Positions 1 through 6,043 of a stretch of DNA of 10,227 nucleotides are shown one piece after another (within the stretch, counting starts at the first letter, position 1; every line of letters starts with the position of its first letter). Source of the DNA: JAZUCT01 sp045639255 (GTDB lineage: Bacteria; Bacillota; Clostridia; Christensenellales; UBA1242). Under the pieces are notes generated by a model. The model was not told the DNA's origin, made no database searches, and worked only from the letters and a program-made list of their open reading frames with translations. The stretch spans positions 1 to 10,227 of the forward strand of contig JAZUCT010000039.1 in NCBI GenBank assembly GCA_045639255.1, in the 5' to 3' direction. The position numbers and the translations under genes are program-made.

Positions 1-218
1 GTTTTTGAAAAATAATTATCTTCACTTATACCTAATAAATAATTGATACTGCAATTAAAATAATCACTTAATTTAATTAAAGTCTTTAAATCAGGTGTAT
101 ACCTATCTTCCTTAATATTATAAATTGTGCTTTTATTAACACCAATATCATCTGCAAGAGTTTTTATATCAACATTATTTTCTCTTATTAAGTCAGTTAG
201 CAAATCTTTTATTTTCAT
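1..218 (-). CDS. XRE/Cro-type helix-turn-helix transcriptional regulator (3' end outside the window)
   Basis: The minus strand reads open from an ATG at 218 to the left edge, giving 72 complete codons. The protein begins MKIKDLLTDLIRENN and has the helix-turn-helix layout of the Cro/C1 (XRE) family. Helix 2 and the turn are around residues 18-27 (IKTLADDIGV), the recognition helix around 28-37 (NKSTIYNIKE), and the fourth and fifth helices include residues 44-62, with the family's typical Y-T-P-x-L-x-T-L-x-K-L and S-I-x-Y-L-L-G signatures. A purine-rich AAAGAGAG stretch lies just upstream of the start. It is transcribed away from the gene at 372 over a shared regulatory region, so it probably represses that gene and itself. 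The C-terminal part is not visible, so any dimerisation, protease or sensor domain is unknown. The family call is firm; the target is inference. Confidence 0.85.
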   Translation of the reverse strand, partial: MKIKDLLTDLIRENNVDIKTLADDIGVNKSTIYNIKEDRYTPDLKTLIKLSDYFNCSINYLLGISEDNYFSK

Positions 219-258
219 ATTTTCTCTCTTTCTACAAAATAATTTATATTTCGATAAA

Positions 259-287
259 ATAACTAATTTTAGTGTATAAAAAGTCAA
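259..287 (-). promoter_or_regulatory. Promoter of the XRE regulator
   Basis: On the minus strand TTGACT (plus 282-287) is followed after 17 bases by AGTTAT (plus 259-264). This is a good -35 box and a weak -10 box, placed about 40 bases before the regulator's start codon. Its -35 box abuts the inverted repeat at 287-322, which fits autoregulation. Confidence 0.5.
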
Positions 288-322
288 TAGTATAAACTTG
301 ATTTTCTAGCGTTTGATACTAT
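287..322. promoter_or_regulatory. Inverted repeat, candidate operator for the XRE regulator
   Basis: ATAGTATAAAC (287-297) and GTTTGATACTAT (311-322) are near-perfect inverted copies differing by one inserted base. The right arm touches the -10 box of the rightward promoter and the left arm touches the -35 box of the leftward one. A dimeric repressor bound here would shut both promoters, the usual arrangement for a divergent Cro/C1 switch. That the XRE protein binds it is inference. Confidence 0.45.
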
Positions 323-327
323 ATAAT
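298..327 (+). promoter_or_regulatory. Promoter of the unknown gene at 372
   Basis: TTGATT (298-303), an 18-base spacer and a perfect TATAAT (322-327) form a sigma-A-type promoter. It sits about 45 bases upstream of the start codon at 372 and is overlapped by the inverted repeat 287-322. Confidence 0.6.
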
Positions 328-371
328 AGTTATAGGTTAACCAAATAATTATTAACAAAGGAGAGAAATAT

Positions 372-743
372 ATGCAGAACACACAAGATCTTGAAATGGG
401 GCTTTTTGATGTTGCAATGATTATTGTTATGGATACTTTTAACGATGTTAAAATTGTTGATAAAGGCTTAAAAGTAAGTTTAGCAAATGGCAAAACAGCA
501 ATTGTGTCAATAAAAAAAGTGGAAGATAACCACTTAATTGAACAAGCACTTAATGAAAAGTTTGATTTAAAGGCACTTGAACAAAAGTTTGAAAACACTC
601 AAAACGAAAAAATAATGTTACATAATGCAAGCCACCTTATGCAATATTTGAACTATTGCTTACCCGATATATTTTTTGCATCAATGCTTGCACGAAATGT
701 GTTTATTTTAGAAAACAAGTTTTATCAAATTTGCATTAATTAA
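372..743 (+). CDS. Small protein of unknown function
   Basis: This 123-residue protein is not recognised. The start is supported by AAAGGAGAG seven bases upstream and by the promoter at 298-327. Residues about 9-22 are hydrophobic (MGLFDVAMIIVMDT), but there are acidic residues on both sides, so a true membrane helix is doubtful. Residues 25-50 look like beta strands (VKIVDKGLKVSL, then TAIVSIKKV). The rest looks helical, with a charged stretch (ALEQKFENTQNEK) and an F/L/C-rich C-terminus. No catalytic or metal-binding motif is seen. It is divergent from the XRE regulator and closed by its own terminator, so it is a single-gene unit probably controlled by that regulator. Codon use matches the flanking chromosomal genes. 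Confidence 0.75.
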   Translation: MQNTQDLEMGLFDVAMIIVMDTFNDVKIVDKGLKVSLANGKTAIVSIKKVEDNHLIEQALNEKFDLKALEQKFENTQNEKIMLHNASHLMQYLNYCLPDIFFASMLARNVFILENKFYQICIN

Positions 744-769
744 AAAGAACTTTTCAAGGTTCTTTTTTT
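742..769 (+). terminator. Rho-independent terminator after the gene at 372
   Basis: The stem AAAAAGAAC (742-750) pairs with GTTCTTTTT (759-767) around an eight-base loop and runs into a T tract. It overlaps the stop codon of the preceding gene by two bases. Confidence 0.8.
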
Positions 770-836
770 AACTTAATAATTATGAAATTAACACAAAATA
801 TGTTAAAATAAGTTTAACACAACTTAAAAATGCCTA

Positions 837-865
837 TTGAAATTTAACTTATGCTGTGTTAAAAT
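837..865 (+). promoter_or_regulatory. Promoter of the zinc-ribbon/PHP operon
   Basis: TTGAAA (837-842), 17 bases and TAAAAT (860-865) form the promoter, with an extended -10 TG at 857-858. The region around it holds four copies of TTAACA in alternating orientation (788-794, 801-806, 814-820, 856-862), the last overlapping the -10 box; these could be operator half-sites. Confidence 0.5.
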
Positions 866-884
866 AAATTAACGGGGAAGAAAA

Positions 885-1568
885 ATGAAATTAAATTTTA
901 AACAAAAAATTTGCCCAAATTGTAAAACAGAAAACACTTTTATTTGTGAAGAAGTTGAAAAACAAATATTTTCACTTAAAGCATATAAAGAAATTAAAAA
1001 TAAACCAGTTTATAAATGCGAACATTGTGGCTTTTGCAGTTACGATTTTGATATGCCACTTAAAGAACAAACAAAAAAATTTATTGCAAGCCAAGTTTAT
1101 TCAAATATTTTGAACTATGCCCAACTTGAAGGCCTTGCAAATCTTGATATAAAAATTGTTGAATGTTATAACGCAAATCATTTTGAATGTGCAAGCCTTG
1201 TTTATGCACTTGAACAAGATTTCAACAAAGCGTTTGTAACATTATTTAAGGCAATTCAACTTAAAAATGTTATTAAAGAAGAATTCTATTTGCAAATGCT
1301 TGCTGATAAAGAAGAACTTTCAAAAACTGAAATTGAACAATATGAAAGGTTAGATAATCTTTTGGAAACAAACATTGATAAGAATTTTGAAAATTTAATT
1401 GAAGTTTTCAAAAACACCGAAAAAAACATTTATCAAAAGCTGTTGCTTATTGAAGCATGCGAAATTGTTGGAAACCTTGAAAAAGCACAACAAATGTATG
1501 CTCAGTTAATCAAAGAAATTAAACTTCCGCAAGATTTAACCGATTATTTTAACACCTTACTTAACTAA
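885..1568 (+). CDS. Zinc-ribbon protein with helical C-terminal region
   Basis: This 227-residue protein starts with a zinc ribbon: C10-P-N-C13 and, after about 30 residues, C45-E-H-C48 with an extra Cys51. The remainder (about 60-227) is strongly helical, and its last third contains a TPR-like pair of helices (residues about 180-215). A zinc ribbon followed by helical repeats resembles the DUF2225 type of Firmicutes protein, but the similarity is one of layout and I do not assign it firmly. No catalytic site is seen, so a binding or adaptor role is more likely than an enzyme. The start is supported by a GGGGAAG Shine-Dalgarno and the promoter at 837-865. The PHP gene follows 25 bases downstream with no terminator between, so the two are probably co-transcribed. 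Confidence 0.75.
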   Translation: MKLNFKQKICPNCKTENTFICEEVEKQIFSLKAYKEIKNKPVYKCEHCGFCSYDFDMPLKEQTKKFIASQVYSNILNYAQLEGLANLDIKIVECYNANHFECASLVYALEQDFNKAFVTLFKAIQLKNVIKEEFYLQMLADKEELSKTEIEQYERLDNLLETNIDKNFENLIEVFKNTEKNIYQKLLLIEACEIVGNLEKAQQMYAQLIKEIKLPQDLTDYFNTLLN

Positions 1569-1593
1569 CAAAAGATATTATGGGGAGAAAGTT

Positions 1594-3000
1594 ATGAAGC
1601 CAATTAAAATTGGAACAAACGAAATTGTAAATAACTTTAATAATTTATATCAAACACTTAAAGAAACCGCCGAAAGCGAAGAAAAAGTGCTTATTGATTT
1701 GCATATTCACACCAGTTATTCGCACGAAACTGGTTGCGATTTAACCCCATTTGAAACTCTTGAAAAATTGCAAGCCCTTGCCGAACTTTTAAAAACACAC
1801 ATTGTTTTTTCAATAACTGACCACGAAAACATTTTGGGCAGCAAAAAAGCAATTAAAGAAATGAACCAACACCCTGAAAAATATAGAAATCTTACTTGCA
1901 TATCTGGTGTTGAATTTAACACAAGTTTAAAAAGTGTTGAAATGAAAGATGGCCACTCTACTTATGGTAAATTGCATATGTTAGGGCTTGGCTATAACAT
2001 TTATGATAAAGAACTTAATGCATATTCAAAATTGGTTCAAATTAAATTTAGAAAAGTTTATCCTATTAATTCAAAAAAACAAAACAAACTTAAATATGTT
2101 AACACCGGAAAACAAATAATTGGTTCCATTCACAAAATTGAAAGGGAATATAACATAAAAATTAACTACTCTTTGTTTTCTGGGCTTGAAAACCTTACCA
2201 GCCATCAAGAAATTTACAATGAATTTTTTCGAATTTGCAAAGTATATTTTAAAAATTGCAAAATAAAAGAAGAACCTAAACTTGAAGATTTACTTTCAAA
2301 TGTGTTCTTTCCAGAACCAACATTGTTCAGCGAACAAGGCGAAAGTTTGGCTAAACTTGATGTTTTTAAGTGCATTGAACTTATTAAAAATGCAGGCGGA
2401 AAAGCCGTTATTGCACACCCAAACTCAATAAGATATGAACAAAATCATTATTTTGGTTCTGTTCAAGAAGTTTTAATAAGAAACCTGGTTAAAATTATTC
2501 AAGAAAAATCAAAAAATGGGTTAGACGGTTTGGAAATTTTTCATTCATCAAACTTCCGTGGAAAAGCAGCAAGCAACTTTTTTAAAATTGCAGAAGATTT
2601 TGATTTGTTTATTTCAGGCGGTTCAGATTTTCATGGTGCGCTTTATAAAGATAAAATCATAGGTTCTGTGTTTCCACAAAAGTTTAACGAAATAAGAAAG
2701 GAAAAATCAAAAAAGAACAAAGAAAAACGCCTTTATTCACACCGACTTGCATACTTGCCACTTATCGATAACATTTTATATAACACAACCGCTGAAAAAA
2801 CCGATTTTATTGTAACAAGTTACGGCGAAATTTTAACAAAAGAAGATATTATTCACACTTCACTTATTGTTGGTGAACACGAAAAAACCGAAAAAATAAA
2901 AGGTAATAACATTGAACTTGAAGAACATGTTGTTACACAAATCTATAAGGGCAAACCTTATAAAAAAGAATCCGAAAAGGTTGAAGAAACCGAAAAATAA
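1594..3000 (+). CDS. PHP-domain metal-dependent phosphoesterase
   Basis: This 468-residue protein carries the metal-binding motifs of the PHP (polymerase and histidinol phosphatase) superfamily in order: DLHIHTSYSH at 35-44 (His37, His39), ITDHE at 74-78 (Asp76, His77), GVEFN at 105-109 (Glu107), His128, AHPNS at 274-278 (His275) and GGSDFHG at 342-348 (Asp345, His347). These residues hold the metal cluster that hydrolyses phosphate esters. Relatives of the YciV/RNase AM type are about 280-300 residues; here about 100 extra residues lie between the third motif and the AHP motif, and a Lys/Glu-rich tail follows residue 380. The substrate (nucleotide, RNA 5' end or sugar phosphate) cannot be told. 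The start has a GGGGAG ribosome binding site. The gene lies downstream of the zinc-ribbon gene in one unit and ends at a strong terminator. Confidence 0.88.
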   Translation: MKPIKIGTNEIVNNFNNLYQTLKETAESEEKVLIDLHIHTSYSHETGCDLTPFETLEKLQALAELLKTHIVFSITDHENILGSKKAIKEMNQHPEKYRNLTCISGVEFNTSLKSVEMKDGHSTYGKLHMLGLGYNIYDKELNAYSKLVQIKFRKVYPINSKKQNKLKYVNTGKQIIGSIHKIEREYNIKINYSLFSGLENLTSHQEIYNEFFRICKVYFKNCKIKEEPKLEDLLSNVFFPEPTLFSEQGESLAKLDVFKCIELIKNAGGKAVIAHPNSIRYEQNHYFGSVQEVLIRNLVKIIQEKSKNGLDGLEIFHSSNFRGKAASNFFKIAEDFDLFISGGSDFHGALYKDKIIGSVFPQKFNEIRKEKSKKNKEKRLYSHRLAYLPLIDNILYNTTAEKTDFIVTSYGEILTKEDIIHTSLIVGEHEKTEKIKGNNIELEEHVVTQIYKGKPYKKESEKVEETEK

Positions 3001-3028
3001 AGATAAGCAAATTGCTTATCTTTTTTTT
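3001..3028. terminator. Bidirectional terminator between convergent genes
   Basis: AGATAAGC (3001-3008) pairs with GCTTATCT (3014-3021), followed on the plus strand by eight T residues. The other strand also runs into a T-rich stretch, so it can end both the PHP operon and the amidase gene, whose stop codon is at 3032-3034. Confidence 0.85.
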
Positions 3029-3031
3029 GTT

Positions 3032-3736
3032 TTATGCAATTTGGCTTGGTGTTATTAAATAACCAACCAAACCGCAAGCAATTGCATAGCAATATTCTTC
3101 TTTATATTCTTCACTTAAAATTTTTTCAACATCTTCGGGGTTCGATAAAAATCCGCATTCACAAATAATGCTTAAATAAGGGTGGCATTTGCAAATATAA
3201 TAGTCGCCACTTAATGCTTCACGGGTTGTGCCAACTTTGTTTTTAAGTTGTTTTTGCACGCATTCTGCCAGCAATTTTGAATCATCATCGCCCGCCTGAT
3301 AAAAAACCTGTGCACCTTTTTGTGAAGCGTCGGTAAAAAAATTTGTGTGCATGCTTATAACAATTGTGGGTTTTGCGCTTAAAATAATTTCTTTTCGTTT
3401 TTGCATATCTTCATCTTTATAGTTAGTGCCAAAAGCAGAATATAACCCATTTGTGTTTGTTCGTGTAAGCACAACATTAAAACCACAGCCTTTAAGTTGT
3501 TTTTCCAGCGTTTTTGCATATTCAAGGTTAATATCGCTTTCTTTCACACTTTGGTCTGGGGTTAAAGTTCCACCGTCCATGCCACCATGCCCAGCATCAA
3601 TAACAATTGTGTAGCCAAGCGTTGGCGAACTTTGTGTTGAAATAACTCCCGAAACAATTAACAAACTTAAAACAAGGCAACAAATAACACACAAAAATCC
3701 AACTCTATATTTTTTAAAGTTAATTGCTAAAATCAT
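3032..3736 (-). CDS. cwlD: N-acetylmuramoyl-L-alanine amidase, CwlD-like (Amidase_3 family)
   Basis: This enzyme cleaves the amide bond between N-acetylmuramic acid and the stem peptide of peptidoglycan, outside the membrane. The 234-residue protein has an N-terminal hydrophobic segment (residues about 12-33) preceded by Lys/Arg, so it is a membrane anchor or uncleaved signal. The Amidase_3 domain fills residues 42-228: VIDAGHGGMDGG (zinc ligand His50), Glu66 in KESDIN, His130 in SMHTN, and catalytic Glu193 in ECGFLSNPED. All four key residues are present. Length and layout match the spore-cortex amidase CwlD of Firmicutes (about 230-240 residues), but no sporulation gene lies beside it, so the symbol is tentative and a general wall-remodelling amidase is possible. 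A GGAGA site precedes the ATG at 3736. It is a single-gene unit divergent from the SPFH gene. Confidence 0.9.
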   Translation of the reverse strand: MILAINFKKYRVGFLCVICCLVLSLLIVSGVISTQSSPTLGYTIVIDAGHGGMDGGTLTPDQSVKESDINLEYAKTLEKQLKGCGFNVVLTRTNTNGLYSAFGTNYKDEDMQKRKEIILSAKPTIVISMHTNFFTDASQKGAQVFYQAGDDDSKLLAECVQKQLKNKVGTTREALSGDYYICKCHPYLSIICECGFLSNPEDVEKILSEEYKEEYCYAIACGLVGYLITPSQIA

Positions 3737-3840
3737 AAAATATCTCCAAAATAAACCTAATATATTCTATTAACTAAAAAAATAACTTATGCAAAAACAA
3801 CTATAAACTAAAAAAATATTTTCATTTTCGCTTTTTAATG

Positions 3841-3849
3841 TGCTATAAT
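3841..3849 (+). promoter_or_regulatory. Extended -10 promoter of the SPFH operon
   Basis: TGCTATAAT is a perfect extended -10 element (TGnTATAAT). No good -35 hexamer lies 17 bases upstream (TTCATT at 3821-3826), which is common for extended -10 promoters. The start codon at 3872 is close, leaving a leader of only about 16 bases that carries a weak GGTAGGG ribosome binding site. Confidence 0.65.
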
Positions 3850-3871
3850 GTGAAAAAGGTAGGGTTTTTAT

Positions 3872-4888
3872 ATGGCACTTTTAAAAAATATTCAATGGCA
3901 CGATAATTCAAACAACACCATTGTTCATAAGTTCGATTTGGGTGGCAATCAAGTTAACAAAGGCTCGGCACTAACTGTTAGCGAAAGCCAGGTTGCAATT
4001 TTTATTTATAAAGGCAAACTTGCCGATGTTTTCTTGCCAGGTTTTTATAAGTTGGATACTGACAATATGCCAATTTTAACAAAACTTATGAGTTGGGCTT
4101 ATGGTTTTGAAACACCATTTAAAGCAGATATATATTTTGTTAACACAAAGCAATTCACAAATCAAAAATGGGGCACATCAAACCCAATTTTAGTTCGCGA
4201 TAAAGAATATGGCGCTGTGCGTGTAAGGGGATTTGGAACTTACAGTTTTAAAGTTAGCGATGCATATTTGTTCATGCAAAATTTAAGCGGAACAAATTCA
4301 CTTTATCAAACCGATGAAATTGCCGATTATATAAAAAGCATGGTTATTTCAAACATAAGCGATGCAATTGGCGAAACAAAAATTCCTGTGCTGGATATGG
4401 CAGGCAATCTTAATGAACTTGCCAACATTGTTGAACAAAAACTTAATGCAAACCTTAAAGAAATTGGCATTGAAATTGCACAATTCAATTTCGAAAACTT
4501 CTCGCTTCCAGAAGAAATTGAAAAAGCACTTGATAAAAACTTAACAATGAATATTTACAGAAACAATATGGATGTATATACTCAAATGGAAACTTTGGAA
4601 GCCCTTAAATCTGCTTCAAAAAATGAAGGCAGCATGGGTGGAACAATGGGTGCTGGTTTTGGTTTAAGCATGGGTGCAAACCTTGCAAACAACCTTAATA
4701 ACAACTTAAATTTAAACAACTCACAACAACAATCAAAAGCATTTTGCAGTGAATGTGGTGCACAACTTAACCCAAAAAGCAAGTTTTGCAGCGAATGTGG
4801 TGCAAAAATTAAAAAAACATGTTCTAACTGCGGTGCAGAGTTAAGAAAAAATGCAAAATTTTGCAGCGAATGTGGCGAAAAACAATAA
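3872..4888 (+). CDS. SPFH-domain protein with C-terminal double zinc ribbon (YdjI-like)
   Basis: The 338-residue protein begins with an SPFH/Band 7-type domain (about residues 20-240) of the bacterial YdjI class, sometimes named 'virion core protein' in databases. Visible landmarks include the early strand SESQVAIFIYKGKLADVFLPG (in residues 37-57), VRVRGFGTYSFKV and the late helix after SLPEEIEKAL. A Gly/Met- then Asn-rich flexible linker (about 252-290) leads to two zinc ribbons: Cys292/295 with 306/309, and Cys317/320 with 331/334. In Bacillus, YdjI works with the zinc-ribbon membrane protein YdjG and with YdjH to recruit PspA to the stressed membrane; here the zinc ribbons are on the SPFH protein itself. 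No transmembrane segment is seen, so membrane contact probably goes through the partner encoded 13 bases downstream. Function in envelope stress is inferred from family and neighbour. Confidence 0.88.
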   Translation: MALLKNIQWHDNSNNTIVHKFDLGGNQVNKGSALTVSESQVAIFIYKGKLADVFLPGFYKLDTDNMPILTKLMSWAYGFETPFKADIYFVNTKQFTNQKWGTSNPILVRDKEYGAVRVRGFGTYSFKVSDAYLFMQNLSGTNSLYQTDEIADYIKSMVISNISDAIGETKIPVLDMAGNLNELANIVEQKLNANLKEIGIEIAQFNFENFSLPEEIEKALDKNLTMNIYRNNMDVYTQMETLEALKSASKNEGSMGGTMGAGFGLSMGANLANNLNNNLNLNNSQQQSKAFCSECGAQLNPKSKFCSECGAKIKKTCSNCGAELRKNAKFCSECGEKQ

Positions 4889-4901
4889 GGAGTGAATTTA
4901 T

Positions 4902-5348
4902 ATGAGTAAGAATTTTATTTTCAAATTGTGCTGTTGTTTGTTAATTCTTGCAGCACCTGTTCTTTGGCTTTTAAAGGTTTTGTGGCCTGTTCAATTTGGC
5001 TGGTTTAATTTAAGCCTTGCAGTTGGTTTTGTTACTGCTGGCATTGGTTTGCTTATTATTTTAAAGCAATTGCTTTCAAAAGGCAGTGCATTGTTTAAAA
5101 AATTTAACATATTTGTTGCCGGCGGTTTGTTAATAATTGCATTGTTTTGTTTTGTAAGTGCGTTTGCACTTCCTAAAAACGTAATTGCACCAATTGTTTG
5201 CATAATTTTGGCCGCTTGCTTGCTTCTTGGATTGCTTGCAACTGCTGGGAAAAAGTGGGATGAAGGCGATAACCAAAAGGTTGGTTATAAAAACTATCAT
5301 CAACGCAAAGCAGAAGAAGAAAAGAAAAATAATAACGAAAATAACTAA
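4902..5348 (+). CDS. Four-helix integral membrane protein, probable partner of the SPFH protein
   Basis: The 148-residue protein has four hydrophobic segments (about residues 8-28, 33-56, 68-90 and 94-115) followed by a short, highly charged, Asn/Glu/Lys-rich cytoplasmic-looking tail. TM1 carries a Cys-Cys-Cys run (residues 10-12). No enzyme motif is visible. An AAGGAG site sits directly after the SPFH gene's stop, and only 13 bases separate the genes, so they are co-transcribed and probably work together, the membrane protein giving the SPFH/zinc-ribbon protein its anchor. Sequence family not recognised; the partnership is inference from gene order. Confidence 0.8.
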   Translation: MSKNFIFKLCCCLLILAAPVLWLLKVLWPVQFGWFNLSLAVGFVTAGIGLLIILKQLLSKGSALFKKFNIFVAGGLLIIALFCFVSAFALPKNVIAPIVCIILAACLLLGLLATAGKKWDEGDNQKVGYKNYHQRKAEEEKKNNNENN

Positions 5349-5351
5349 CAA

Positions 5352-5390
5352 AAAAAACTTTATCAAACCGATAAAGTTTTTTGTTTTTTT
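5352..5390 (+). terminator. Terminator of the SPFH operon
   Basis: A 13-bp perfect stem, AAAAAACTTTATC (5352-5364) with its complement at 5370-5382, has the five-base loop AAACC and is followed by a T-rich tract to 5390. Confidence 0.88.
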
Positions 5391-5414
5391 TAATTTTAAA
5401 TTTATTGCTTGTTA

Positions 5415-5423
5415 TGTTAAAAT
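5415..5423 (+). promoter_or_regulatory. Extended -10 promoter of the Nudix gene
   Basis: TGTTAAAAT fits TGnTAtAAT with one change and lies 17 bases before the start codon at 5441. No convincing -35 box is seen. The same 11-mer, TGTTAAAATAA, occurs at 801-811 and 857-867. The start codon is served by GGAG at 5430-5433. Confidence 0.45.
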
Positions 5424-5440
5424 AAAGCAGGAGAACTTTT

Positions 5441-6007
5441 ATGAGCAAAACAATTGAAATGTTAAAAAAATATAAACCATATAATGAACAAGAAAAAGAA
5501 GATGTTTCATTAATTATTCAAGCAGAACAAATTTTTAAAAACATTCTTACCCGAGAAAATAAATTTTGCCATTTAACCGCTTCTGCCTTTATAACCAACA
5601 AACAACACACAAAAGTTCTTTGTGTTTATCACAACATTTATAATTCGTGGGGTTGGGTTGGCGGACACGCCGATGGTGATGATGATATGTTATTTGTTGC
5701 ACAAAAAGAAACCACAGAAGAAACTTCGCTTAAAAACTTTAAAATTGTAAGCCAAATGCCAATTTCGGTTGAAATTTTATCTGTTAAAGGCCACACCAAA
5801 AAAGGCAAATATATTTCAGCACACCAACACCTTAACATAACTTATTTATTTGAAGCAAACGAAACCGATTTCATACATATTCAAGCAGAAGAAAACAGTA
5901 ATGTTGGTTGGTTAACTTTTAGTGAATTAATAAATAAATCAAAAGAACCAAACATGATTCCTGTTTATGAAAAAATAATTGAAAAAATAAAAAATGGCAC
6001 ATTTTAA
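5441..6007 (+). CDS. Nudix hydrolase
   Basis: Nudix enzymes hydrolyse nucleoside diphosphates linked to another group, using a divalent metal held by the Nudix box. In this 188-residue protein the box starts at Gly75 and reads G-x5-D81-x7-K89-E-T-T-E93-E94-T-S-L. Compared with the consensus G-x5-E-x7-R-E-U-x-E-E-x-G-U, it has Asp for Glu, Lys for Arg and Ser for Gly, but keeps the metal-binding Glu pair 93/94 and Glu90. The preceding strand (HLTASAFI, then VLCVYHNIYNSWGWVGGHADGD) matches a Clostridia Nudix group of about 180 residues, so the length is normal. Substrate cannot be predicted. It stands alone, between two terminators, and converges on alaS. Confidence 0.9.
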   Translation: MSKTIEMLKKYKPYNEQEKEDVSLIIQAEQIFKNILTRENKFCHLTASAFITNKQHTKVLCVYHNIYNSWGWVGGHADGDDDMLFVAQKETTEETSLKNFKIVSQMPISVEILSVKGHTKKGKYISAHQHLNITYLFEANETDFIHIQAEENSNVGWLTFSELINKSKEPNMIPVYEKIIEKIKNGTF

Positions 6008-6017
6008 AAACAATTAA

Positions 6018-6042
6018 AAAAAGTGGATTAAATCCACTTTTT
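6018..6042. terminator. Bidirectional terminator between the Nudix gene and alaS
   Basis: AAAAAGTGGAT (6018-6028) pairs with ATCCACTTTTT (6032-6042) around a TAA loop, giving a T run on each strand. It ends one base before the alaS stop codon complement at 6044-6046, so it serves both convergent genes. Confidence 0.88.
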
Positions 6043-6043
6043 C

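Noticed and set aside
1716..1922. Minus-strand open frame inside the PHP gene, and similar antisense frames at 284-598, 4582-4782, 4991-5448, 5638-5838 and 7190-7505
   Set aside because: They lie opposite or in other frames of genes with clear motifs, lack ribosome binding sites and give low-complexity or implausible proteins.
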